From the NCBI GenBank assembly GCA_032209605.1, contig JASFXZ010000018.1:5831904-5895903 (forward strand): a DNA stretch of 64,000 bases. The letters are read 5' to 3'. Each line of letters starts with the position of its first letter. The first letter of the stretch is position 1. The position numbers and the translations under genes were made by a program. Source of the DNA: Mactromeris polynyma (taxonomy: Eukaryota > Mollusca > Bivalvia > Venerida > Mactridae). This document shows, in pieces, positions 1-11,900 of this stretch. The notes beneath the pieces are model-generated. The model was given only the letters and a program-made list of their open reading frames with translations. It made no database searches and had not been told where the DNA came from.

Positions 1-1686
1 CAAGTTGATTAAGGTTAACTTCACTTTGGACGAAGTACGGGGCGGATTTTTACATCCGCCACACAACACCAGCTGAAGTAAAGTAATATTGAAAATGTTT
101 TGAGGAACACGAAAAATTGGTCAATGGCGCTACACGGATTCATGTTTTACAAACAATTGACCAAAAGACATTGCGTACAAAGTAACAGTACATGTATTCT
201 CAAATAACTTTTAATTGATAGTATAATTACATAATAGCTTGCTTTTATCAGCAATCAACAGTCCTGTACTATATCTCCTGGTATGTGAATCCAAATGAAC
301 CTATCTGCATATAAATAAAGAAGTTGATACACTAGTTACACTTTCAATCTGTAAGTTATATCATTTGTTTGATTTGAAAGTGGCAAAACTGAAGAGATTC
401 TGTTTTATAATGGTGCTTCAAGTCACATAAACAGCCCGAGACTTGTAGTGACCTTGCCAGCCAGAACAGAAAATGTTCAGTTATAGCTAACAGCTGCCTA
501 CATTACCGAACTGTTTTGTTTGGTATACCTAACCCACCATATAACATTCACTGCACATGGGGAACCAAATTGCAAACATTACAAAACGTTAGCCGCAAAC
601 ACCTTTACTGAACACAGGGTTGCTGGACAGCTCCTTCCCTCACAAATTCTACATTTCAACTTGGATTCGAACCTGTAGCAAACTCAGCTACAACAACTAC
701 AACTAAACATATTTAAAACTGCCATCATGTGACGAGATGCAATCAAGAACATCGGCAGACAGCAAGAGAAACTAACTGGTGGACAAGATAAGAAATTACT
801 GCTTTTTACCTCAATATCTTCTGAAATTTGATGGGACACCATTAGTATACAAATAACTAAGTTTTATGGTATACTTTAATATTGGTATATTTTGGATAAT
901 GTGGAGCTATTTCGGAAATATAATATTTACCAATCTTATCAGGACTTAAGTTTCATGGTTATAAATCTATAATAAAAAAAACAGATTTGCGGATACTCAA
1001 CATATGCAATAAAATTGAATATGAATAAAACCACAGAATCTGATATATTTGATCAAAAAACAAATCTTACAGAACTTCATAGCAGAAAAAACCACATTGT
1101 CTCTTCAGGCCAGCAAAATAATGCATATAACAGGTTTTGGCAACAGTAGCGTTTCATATCTCAGCAAAATCCTGCAGTAAGATTGATATTTTATCTATTT
1201 CCATACCGAACATGTTTAAAACACTTTTAAGTAGATAAGAACCTGCTGATTTTCCTTGTAGACCCTGGCTTCGCAGCTATCAAAAGTAAAAACATAATTT
1301 CTAATTCTATTCAGATTAAAGGTAGTTAACTGAATTGGTCTAACATTTTAAAACAATGTATGCACACTTTTTGCAAGTCGTTTGTATCAAATTAAAATAA
1401 TGTACAGACATATAATATATATTATATTCTAATGTTTTTCTTCTCAAAATATTGTGAATATTTGTTTCAAAGCTTGTTTGTGTTTTGAAACATACACACA
1501 AAACAAAATTTACTTTTATTAGAATTGATATATTTACCATATTTATACAGATGGGTGGCATGAACTTCTATCTTAACTTATACTGCCACAAAAACAGTTA
1601 TGAATACTTTAAAGATTAAACATCACAATTCTCCTAGATTTGAAAAAAAAAACTATCGCTTAATTAAAAATTCATTAAACCTGTCT
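1..1686. other. No gene recognised; AT-rich intergenic or intronic DNA
   Basis: Both strands carry only short, stop-ridden reading frames. The one recognisable item is a short sequence near 75-150 (TTTTGAGGAACACGAAA, then GGTCAATGGCGCTAC). It recurs on the opposite strand at about 28,270-28,345, so it is part of a dispersed repeat. Confidence 0.6.
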
Positions 1687-1978
1687 TCATGGCTCAAGGC
1701 GCGGCCGTGTTCCAGTGGTTAGTGCGCTGGACTTGTAACCCGGCGATCTGGGTTCGATTCCCGGTCGCGGCAGGTCATACCCTTCCATGAAAATTTGACA
1801 AAAATGTCGATTTTCCTCCACATGTGGAGAAGTTGCCGGCTCCTTGTGGAAGGGTAAGTTAGTACTGGTAAGAATTCAGTCCAGGAAAAACTGGTTAGGT
1901 GAACCGGCCACCGTATATAACTGAAATATCGTTGAGAAACGGCGTTTAACCCGATGAAACAAACATCATGGCTCAAGG
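1687..1978 (+). mobile_element. tRNA-derived SINE with 13-bp target-site duplication
   Basis: The element body is about 1,700-1,965. The head is tRNA-like, with a box A-like stretch (TGGTTAGTGCGCTGG, about 1,716-1,730) and a good box B (GGTTCGATTCC, about 1,751-1,761). The body ends in a conserved-looking 3' part (GAAATATCGTTGAGAAACGG...GCGTTTAACC) and a short A-rich tail. The 13-base word TCATGGCTCAAGG flanks both ends (1,687-1,699 and 1,966-1,978), the target-site duplication of a LINE-mobilised insertion. The exact duplication suggests a fairly young insertion. The 3' part resembles the conserved central or tail domains of widespread animal SINE superfamilies, including those described in bivalves; the family name was not checked. 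Confidence 0.88.
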
Positions 1979-2484
1979 TGGAGGTCACATGAAATATTGA
2001 CAGTTGGCATTATACTTTATAACTCATATGACTTATCGTATGTGATGTTAAAGAAAGCCTCTTTATCTTATGCAAGAAATCTTCATAAAACAATAACACT
2101 GAACATATTTTATTGCTGAATACTAGGATTAAACATGAACAAGCTGTACTCATGCAGCAATAAACATTTCTCTGACTTAACACACTGTAATATTGGTTAA
2201 TTCAACATAAAATTATAGCAGGTGTAGTTATGGCGACTTTCTTACATCAGTCAAGAATGTTTTAAGCTGTTACATTGCCATGAATGTCACCTGAAATAAG
2301 CATTAACATTCTCCTGGCATACATAAACACTTTGATGTGTGAATTCATTTCTCCTTGAGCCTCTGTTTACCTAATCACAGTACTTCTATATTATGACAGG
2401 AAAGTGCTACCATAATTCTGCTGCAATAATAATGGTACCGAATGAAGTTGAAAAAAATGAAAAACTAAAGAAGATGATCAGGAA
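1979..2484. other. Unassigned AT-rich sequence
   Basis: I see no coding or repeat signal between the SINE and the first minisatellite. Confidence 0.5.
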
Positions 2485-3505
2485 ATGCCACGTACAGTAC
2501 TGTCTCACTTGGCTGAGTGGTAATGCCACATACAGTACTGTCTTACTTGGCTGAGTGGTAATGCCACATACAGTACTGTCTTACTTGGCTGAGTGGTAAT
2601 GCCACATAAGTACTGTCTTACTTGGCTGAGTGGTAATGCCACATACAGTACTGTCTTACTTGGCTGAGTGGTAATGCCACATACAGTACTGTCTTACTTG
2701 GCTGAGTGGTAATGCCACATGCAGTAATGTCTTACTTGGCTGAGTGGTAATGCCACATACAGTACTGTCTTACTTGGCTGAGTGGTAATGCCACATAAGT
2801 ACTGTCTTACTTGGCTGAGTGGTAATGCCACATACAGTACTGTCTTACTTGGCTGAGAGGTAATGCCACATAAGTACTGTCTTACTTGGCTGAGTGGTAA
2901 TGCCACATACAGTACTGTCTTACTTGGCTGAGTGGTAATGCCACATACAGTACTGTCTTACTTGGCTGAGTGGTAATGCCACATAAGTACTGTCTTACTT
3001 GGCTGAGTGGTAATGCCACATACAGTACTGTCTTACTTGGCTGAGTGGTAATGCCACATAAGTACTGTCTTACTTGGCTGAGTGGTAATGCCACATACAG
3101 TACTGTCTTACTTGGCTGAGTGGTAATGCCACATACAGTACTGTCTCACTTGGCTGAGTGGTAATGCCACATACAGTACTGTCTTACTTGGTTGAGTGGT
3201 AATGCCACATACAGTACTGTCTTACTTGGCTGAGTGGTAATGCCACATACAGTACTGTCTTACTTGGCTGAGTGGTAATGCCACATACAGTACTGTCTTA
3301 CTTGGCTGAGTGGTAATGCCACATACAGTACTGTCTTACTGGGCTGAGTGGTAATGCCACATACAGTACTGTCTCACGTGGCTGAGTGGTAATGCCACAT
3401 ACAGTACTGTCTCACTTGGCTGAGTGGTAATGCCACATACAGTACTGTCTCACTGGGCTGAGTGGTAATGCCACATACAGTACTGTCCCACTTGGCTGAG
3501 TGGTA
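2485..3505 (+). repeat. Minisatellite 1a, 38-bp unit (about 27 copies)
   Basis: Head-to-tail copies of a 38-bp unit (GTCTTACTTGGCTGAGTGG, then TAATGCCACATACAGTACT). A 37-bp variant reads ACATAAGTACT in place of ACATACAGTACT. Each full unit contains the perfect 10-bp palindrome ACAGTACTGT across the unit junction. Copies are close to identical, so the array is young or kept uniform by unequal exchange. Minus-strand open frames through it are repeat artefacts. Confidence 0.97.
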
Positions 3506-5812
3506 ATGGCATCTGGAGGTATGCCACATACAGTACTGTCTCACTTGGCTGAGTGGTAATGGCATCTGGAGGTATGCCACATACAGTACTGTCTCACTGG
3601 GCTGAGTGGTAATGGCATCTGGAGGTATGCCACATACAGTACTGTCTCACTTGGCTGAGTGGTAATGGCATCTGGAGGTATGCCACATACAGTACTGTCC
3701 AACTTGGCTGAGTGGTAATGGCATCTGGAGGTATGCCACATACAGTACTGTCTCACTGGGCTGAGTGGTAATGGCATCTGGAGGTATGCCACATACAGTA
3801 TTGTCTCACTGGGCTGAGTGGTAATGGCATCTGGAGGTATGCCACATACAGTACTGTCTCACTGGGCTGAGTGGTAATGGCATCTGGAGGTATGCCACAT
3901 ACAGTACTGTCTCACTTGGCTGAGTGGTAATGGCATCTGGAGGTATGCCACATACAGTACTGTCCCACTTGGCTGAGTGGTAATGGCATCTGGAGGTATG
4001 CCACATACAGTACTGTCCCACTTGGCTGAGTGGTAATGGCATCTGGAGGTATGCCACATACAGTACTGTCTCACTGGGCTGAGTGGTAATGGCATCTGGA
4101 GGTATGCCACATACAGTACTGTCTCACTGGGCTGAGTGGTAATGGCATCTGGAGGTATGCCACATACAGTACTGTCTCACTGGGCCGAGTGGTAATGGCA
4201 TCTGGAGGTATGCCACATACAGTACTGTCTCACTGGGCCGAGTGGTAATGGCATCTGGAGGTATGCCACATACAGTACTGTCTCACTTGGCCGAGTGGTA
4301 ATGGCATCTGGAGGTATGCCACATACAGTACTGTCTCACTTGGCCGAGTGGTAATGGCATCTGGAGGTATGCCACATGGAGGTATGCCACATACAGTACT
4401 GTCTCACTTGGCCGAGTGGTAATGGCATCTGGAGGTATGCCACATACAGTACTGTCTCACTGGGCCGAGTGGTAATGGCATCTGGAGGTATGCCACATAC
4501 AGTACTGTCTCACTGGGCGGAGTGGTAATGGCATCTGGAGGTATGCCACATACAGTACTGTCTCACTTGGCCGAGTGGTAATGGCATCTGGAGGTATGCC
4601 ACATACAGTACTGTCTCACTTGGCCGAGTGGTAATGGCATCTGGAGGTATGCCACATACAGTACTGTCTCACTGGGCTGAGTGGTAATGGCATCTGGAGG
4701 TATGCCACATACAGTACTGTCTCACTGGGCTGAGTGGTAATGGCATCTGGAGGTATGCCACATACAGTACTGTCTCACTGGGCCGAGTGGTAATGGCATC
4801 TGGAGGTATGCCACATACAGTACTGTCTCACTTGGCCGAGTGGTAATGGCATCTGGAGGTATGCCACATACAGTACTGTCTCACTTGGCCGAGTGGTAAT
4901 GGCATCTGGAGGTATGCCACATACAGTACTGTCTCACTGGGCTGAGTGGTAATGGCATCTGGAGGTATGCCACATACAGTACTGTCTCACTTGGCCGAGT
5001 GGTAATGGCATCTGGAGGTATGCCACATACAGTACTGTCTCACTGGGCGGAGTGGTAATGGCATCTGGAGGTATGCCACATACAGTACTGTCTCACTTGG
5101 CCGAGTGGTAATGGCATCTGGAGGTATGCCACATACAGTACTGTCTCACTGGGCTGAGTGGTAATGGCATCTGGAGGTATGCCACATACAGTACTGTCTC
5201 ACTGGGCTGAGTGGTACTGGCATCTGGAGGTATGCCACATACAGTACTGTCTCACTGGGCTGAGTGGTAATGGCATCTGGAGGTATGCCACATACAGTAC
5301 TGTCTCACTTGGCTGAGTGGTAATGGCATCTGGAGGTATGCCACATACAGTACTGTCTCACTGGGCTGAGTGGTAATGGCATCTGGAGGTATGCCACATA
5401 CAGTACTGTCTCACTTGGCTGAGTGGTAATGGCATCTGGAGGTATGCCACATACAGTACTGTCTCACTTGGCTGAGTGGTAATGGCATCTGGAGGTATGC
5501 CACATACAGTACTGTCTCACTGGGCTGAGTGGTAATGGCATCTGGAGGTATGCCACATACAGTACTGTCTCACTTGGCTGAGTGGTAATGGCATCTGGAG
5601 GTATGCCACATACAGTACTGTCTCACTGGGCTGAGTGGTAATGGCATCTGGAGGTATGCCACATACAGTACTGTCTCACTGGGCTGAGTGGTAATGGCAT
5701 CTGGAGGTATGCCACATACAGTACTGTCTCACTGGGCTGAGTGGTAATGGCATCTGGAGGTATGCCACATACAGTACTGTCTCACTGGGCTGAGTGGTAA
5801 TGGCATCTGGAT
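3506..5812 (+). repeat. Minisatellite 1b, 53-bp derivative (about 43 copies)
   Basis: The same unit as 1a but with 15 extra bases (GCATCTGGAGGTATG) inside GGTAATGCCA, giving 53 bp. The added piece ends in GGTATGCCA, a near copy of the GGTAATGCCA it interrupts, so it looks like an internal partial duplication. Sub-variants (TTGGC versus GGGC, CTGAG versus CCGAG) occur in runs. One unit at about 4,365-4,390 carries an extra CATGGAGGTATGC. The array decays at about 5,812 (GGATGTGGAAGG). Confidence 0.97.
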
Positions 5813-6001
5813 GTGGAAGGTTTAGAATCCCGGTAGGAGTCTGTTCTGATATGGCCGATTGGTGAGCCACAAGCTAGTTAAATAATGGTTACCTTGTGCC
5901 TATATCTGCCTGGTGCCTGGCATTAAAGGATAGGAAATCAGGAAGTAAATGTACTCAGATAGTAGATGTCTCAAAAGTCAGAAATGGCAGGCCCTTTAAG
6001 T

Positions 6002-6019
6002 GGGGGGGGGGGGGGGGGG
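6002..6019 (+). repeat. Poly-G homopolymer tract
   Basis: Eighteen consecutive G residues, on the + strand. Such a tract can form G-quadruplex DNA and is prone to length error in sequencing. Confidence 0.95.
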
Positions 6020-7384
6020 TAGGTGACACTGTAATAAATACTTTATAAAAGTACACAGCCAAGTTAAAATCACAATGATACATGGAAAAATATATGTCTT
6101 TGTATGACAGCAATAACGGAGGCAAAATGGACACAAGACACATACATGAAAGTTTAAGCTTTAACTTCATATTGCATGAAAGGAGTTACATAAAAAATAC
6201 AAAACCATTTTCATGTAAAATGTTCAGCCTGTGTAGTTAATCAATAAATCTAAATTTCCAATATACTGTAGGAGCAGACTTCCAATTGAGGGACATTGAG
6301 TCAGAGCCAACATTTGTATTTTAAACGTGGTATTTTACATAAAGTAACAGGCTAACATTCTTTTACCATGGACATGGTAAAGTTTAGGAATAAAATATAA
6401 TGTAACACATAGAAGCATACTTCAAATGTGAAACATTTTACATTAAGATCATTACAAATGTGCATTTTAGACTATGTTAAAATAATTGTAACGATCATTC
6501 AATTTGAAAATTACCGCAAGCAGCAAGTAGTTTTGAATGATTTATAGTATAGACAGAACATTATGACAGGTGTACTTGTATGAGCAATAGAACAGGTGAA
6601 AATGCAGTTATATTGGCAACAAGTATGCAAGACTATTATCGAATGCTTAACTTATGAACTGTTAATAATTGTTAACATGTGTATTAGAGTCACAGAATAA
6701 CATAGCGAATTTGGCGAGAGCCTTTATGAGACTTTAGTAATGATTTGACCTAAAAAAAGGCCTCACTAAATCAGGGCTGGAGAAATGCACTAGCCTAACT
6801 TCTGGGACTAGTCTAATGCTGAATCTGGCTACCAACAGTTGAGTTGAAGTTAGTCCCGGACAATTGTTCACTTGTAAGTCAAACCTTAGACGCTCACAAG
6901 CACATACATGTGATTATTAATTTTAGATTGTGGAGCTATCATGTTGTATGTTTATTTGTTACTAAATTCAATTGACCAATATTCTCAGACAACTGGCTTC
7001 CTATGTCGGACAAGTCAAATTTTACATTTCCATTAGTCTGGGACAAGTGTCATAAAAAAAATTCTAAAGCCCTGTAAATGTGTGAATTTTATAATGAATC
7101 ATGTATTTTAATCATAAATTACAGTTTCTTCACTTATTCAGTGACAAAGGGTTTCGTGTCATTACTACAGTGGACCAGACAGATACTGGTAAATTCGGTA
7201 AATAGCAAGTTCTGTAAATTGATATTAACGTTTGTGTCTTTCAGAGGTTTCCGTAAAAAGAGTTTTTGCTTACATTGAACAATGACATAGGCTTAATAAT
7301 AGGATAGTATGGCAAAGTGTGGCCAAACAAGGTAATTAAGTCAATTACCATGTGAAACATATGAATATTTGCTAATTGACATGT

Positions 7385-7475
7385 TAATTGCGTACCTTAG
7401 TCAACTCGTACCCTTTCTTTGGTCAACTCGTACCTACCCAAGTTAACTCGTTCCGAATTTGGTCAACTCGTACCT
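7385..7475 (+). repeat. Cluster of TCAACTCGTACC-type short repeats
   Basis: Four imperfect copies of a roughly 20-base unit built on GTCAACTCGTACC. The same motif forms the opposed ends of a putative element at 27.4-28.6 kb and its shorter counterpart at 39.3-39.75 kb. No matching right end is seen nearby, so this may be a solo or truncated end. Confidence 0.6.
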
Positions 7476-8725
7476 CTCATTTTTTATTACTTTTTTATTA
7501 CTTTAAGCTGTAATCTAATGCATATGTCATAGTTTTTTCTATCTGTTTTCAGCTTTAATTATACAAATACATGATAGTTTGTTTGTTTTGTTTTATTTCT
7601 AGTATTAACTATTAATTGATAATGCGTTAATAACACTATTGTATTATTTTACCGAAACATCTACACCAATCATACTACAAAATCAATTTAATGAACTAGA
7701 CATTTACCGAAACCTCCATAATCGACCAGACTCAACATAGGCTATGTCATGAATCTGAAGTAGAAAATGAATCAACAGAAATTACAGTTCAACATTTCAG
7801 AATGAAGCCTGCAAATACAAATACATCGAAATTGAACGTCTTCCAATTTATTTATAAGAATTATATGCTATTTGTCGCCATCTAATTCTAAAAACACCCT
7901 TCCAAGGGAGTCCCCCCTGGATGACTAGAAAAATGACACTTCATCATAAACCTGTCACATGCTCATTTTCTTAACATTTGTTATAATGACCTGGTAATTA
8001 ACAGCGCATAATTAACCACTTAAATTATCACAGACTTGTGTACATATGTTGGCACACCCAAAGGCATTACAAGATTTACATACATTATCTCTATGGAACA
8101 ATGGTTAAGAGGCAATTGAATGGTGATTCTTAAAGCACAGGCCAATATGAATAAAATATTTGTTAAATAGACCACATCATAGCATACACACAAATTGTTT
8201 CATACATATTGACAATCCATTCTTTCAGTATAAATTTTGTTTTCAATGATTAGAAACTTTGTCAGTCATGGGACAATTAATCACCCAAACATAAATAGCT
8301 GCAGACCTGTGTCATGTACATCTAAAATGAAAACTATTTCAGTATGCAAGTTAAGAAAGCAAATATTAGCTAACGGTGGCCTTAATGCCTGAAAGCTAAT
8401 GACATAAACTTGAGAATGTCATAATTATGTAAGAGACATATAATTTATAACTGATGTTACTTAACCTTTGAACATGAAACATAATTATCACCAACATATA
8501 CACAACCAATTACAAAACATAGCTTTTGTTGGATTTGGTATCCATTTGGGCAAGTTTAGGAACTGAATAAACTACAAAGTCATGTATACCACCGGTATCT
8601 ATGTTAGATTGGATGAGAACATTTCTGAAATTTTACAGCAAAATATTTTTTATTTTGAAATCAGAAAAGAAAAACAAGACTTATATCATTAAAGGATTGA
8701 ACAATGTGAGGAAATATTATTGGCA

Positions 8726-8940
8726 GAGTTGTTCAAACAGCAGTAAACAATGCAGGAATACATTTTATGCCTCTCATCAAATAAATCTCTTACTACCTGA
8801 CAGTTGTTTGATTGAAGACCAGGAACATTTAGTTCCCAGACTTATTATCAGCCAGGGGTGTCAGAGTACCATACCAGGATACACACAGCATTGTGAAAAC
8901 ACCAAGCTGGGATACAGTCAGAAAGCACAAAATATCATGG
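8726..8940 (+). repeat. Decayed founder units preceding minisatellite 2
   Basis: Words such as AAACAATGCAGGAATAC, CAGCATTGTGAAAACACC and ATACAGTCAGAAAGCAC align by eye to both the 33-bp and the 34-bp units that follow, with many substitutions. They look like old copies at the array edge, where homogenisation does not reach. Confidence 0.6.
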
Positions 8941-11900
8941 ACCAGTCAACAATGTAAGAACACAAAATCATGACAAGTCAGCAATGTAAGAACACAAACT
9001 CATGGACTAGTCACCAATGTAAGAACACAAACTCATGGACTAGTCAGCAATGTAAGAACACAAACTCATGGACTAGTCAACAATGTAAGAACACAAACTC
9101 ATGACAAGTCAGCAATGTAAGAACACAAACTCATGACAAGTCAGCAATGTAAGAACACAAACTCATGACCAGTCAGCAATGTAAGAACACAAACTCATGA
9201 CAAGTCAGCAATGTAAGAACACAAACTCATGACCAGTCAACAATGTAAGAACACAAACTCATGACAAGTCAGCAATGTAAGAACACAAACTCATGGACTA
9301 GTCACCAATGTAAGAACACAAACTCATGGACTAGTCACCAATGTAAGAACACAAACTCATGACAAGTCACCAATGTAAGAACACAAACTCATGACAAGTC
9401 ACCAATGTAAGAACACAAACTCATGACCAGTCCATAATGTAAGAACACAAAATCATAGACCAGTCCATAATGTAAGAACACAAACTCATGACAAGTCACC
9501 AATGTAAGAACACAAACTCATGACAAGTCACCAATGTAAGAACACAAACTCATGACCAGTCCATAATGTAAGAACACAAACTCATGACAAGTCAGCAATG
9601 TAAGAACACAAACTCATGGACTAGTCACCAATGTAAGAACACAAACTCATGGACTAGTCACCAATGTAAGAACACAAACTCATGACAAGTCACCAATGTA
9701 AGAACACAAACTCATGACAAGTCACCAATGTAAGAACACAAACTCATGACCAGTCCATAATGTAAGAACACAAAATCATAGACCAGTCCATAATGTAAGA
9801 ACACAAACTCATGACAAGTCACCAATGCAAGAACACAAACTCATGACAAGTCACCAATGTAAGAACACAAACTCATGACCAGTCCATAATGTAAGAACAC
9901 AAACTCATGACAAGTCAGCAATGTAAGAACACAAAATCATGACAAGTCAGCAATGTAAGAACACAAAATCATGGACCAGTTCATAATGTAAGAACACAAA
10001 ATCATGGACCAGTTCATAATGTAAGAACACAAAATCATGGACCAGTTCATAATGTAAGAACACAAAATCATGACAAGTCAGCAATGTAAGAACACAAAAT
10101 CATGACAAGTCAGCAATGTAAGAACACAAAATCATGGACCAGTTCATAATGTAAGAACACAAAATCATGGAACAGTCACCAATGTAAGAACACAAACTCA
10201 TGGAACAGTCACCAATGTAAGAACACAAACTCATGGAACAGTCACCAATGTAAGAACACAAAATCATGGAACAGTCACCAATGTAAGAACACAAAATCAT
10301 GGAACAGTCACCAATGTAAGAACACAAACTCATGGAACAGTCACCAATGTAAGAACACAAACTCATGACAAGTCAGCAATGTAAGAACACAAAATCATGA
10401 CAAGTCAGCAATGTAAGAACACAAAATCATGACAAGTCAGCAATGTAAGAACACAAACTCATGACAAGTCAGCAATGTAAGAACACAAAATCATGGACCA
10501 GTTCATAATGTAAGAACACAAAATCATGGACCAGTTCATAATGTAAGAACACAAAATCATGGACCAGTTCATAATGTAAGAACACAAAATCATGACAAGT
10601 CAGCTATGTAAGAACACAAAATCATGACAAGTCAGCAATGTAAGAACACAAACTCACGGACTAGTCACCAATGTAAGAACACAAAATCATGACAAGTCAG
10701 CAATGTAAGAACACAAACTCATGGACCAGTTCATAATGTAAGAACACAAAATCATGACAAGTCAGCTATGTAAGAACACAAAATCATGACAAGTCAGCAA
10801 TGTAAGAACACAAAATCATGGAACAGTCACCAATGTAAGAACACAAACTCACGGACTAGTCAACAATGTAAGAACACAAAATCATGGACCAGTCAACAAT
10901 GTAAGAACACAAACACATGGGCTAGTCACCAATGTAAGGACACAAACTCATGACAAGTCACCAATGTAAGAACACAAACACATGGGCTAGTCACCAATGT
11001 AAGGACACAAACTCATGACAAGTCACCAATGTAAGAACACAAACTCATGACAAGTCACCAATGTAAGAACACAAACTCATGACAAGTCACCAATGTAAGA
11101 ACACAAAATCATGGACTAGTCACCACTGTAAGAACACAAAATCATGGACCAGTCAACAATGTAAGAACACAAAATCATGGACCAGTCACCACTGTAAGAA
11201 CACAAAATCATGGACCAGTCAACAATGTAAGAACACAAAATCATGGACCAGTCAACAATGTAAGAACACAAAATCATGGACCAGTCAACAATGTAAGAAC
11301 ACAAAATCATGGACCAGTCAACAATGTAAGAACACAAAATCATGGACCAGTCACCAATGTAAGAACACAAAATCATGGACCAGTCAACAATGTAAGAACA
11401 CAAAATCCTGGAACAGTCACCAATGTAAGAACACAAAATCATGGACCAGTTCATAATGTAAGAACACAAAATCATGACAAGTCAGCAATGTAAGAACACA
11501 AAATCATGACAAGTCAGCAATGTAAGAACACAAAATCATGGACCAGTTCATAATGTAAGAACACAAAATCATGGACCAGTTCATAATGTAAGAACACAAA
11601 ATCATGGAACAGTCACCAATGTAAGAACACAAACTCATGGAACAGTCACATATGTAAGAACAAAAATTCATGGAACAGTCACCAATGTAAGAACACAAAA
11701 TCATGGACCAGTTCATAATGTAAGAACACAAAATCATGGACCAGTTCATAATGTAAGAACACAAAATCATGGACCAGTTCATAATGTAAGAACACAAAAT
11801 CATGGACCAGTTCATAATGTAAGAACACAAAATCATGACAAGTCAGCAATGTAAGAACACAAACTCACGGACTAGTCAACAATGTAAGAACACAAAATCA

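Larger units (their letters stand above)
5813..8725. other. Non-coding spacer with poly-G tract and CTCGTACC cluster
   Basis: No supported gene. A run of 18 G lies at about 6,002-6,019. A cluster of TCAACTCGTACC-like words lies at about 7,385-7,475 and matches the ends of the element at 27.4-28.6 kb. The open frame at 8,601-8,957 runs into decayed minisatellite units and is not taken as a gene. Confidence 0.55.

Noticed and set aside
1702..1775. Genuine tRNA gene
   Set aside because: The acceptor stem does not close, no Pol III terminator follows, and the copy continues into a SINE body with target-site duplications.
2694..5870. Minus-strand open frames of 64-83 codons in minisatellite 1
   Set aside because: They follow the repeat period (53 bp read three times gives 53 codons), start wherever a unit offers a start codon, and have no gene context.
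8601..8957. Plus-strand frame of 118 codons
   Set aside because: Its C-terminal third is translated from decayed minisatellite units, and the start of the frame has no similarity or exon signals.
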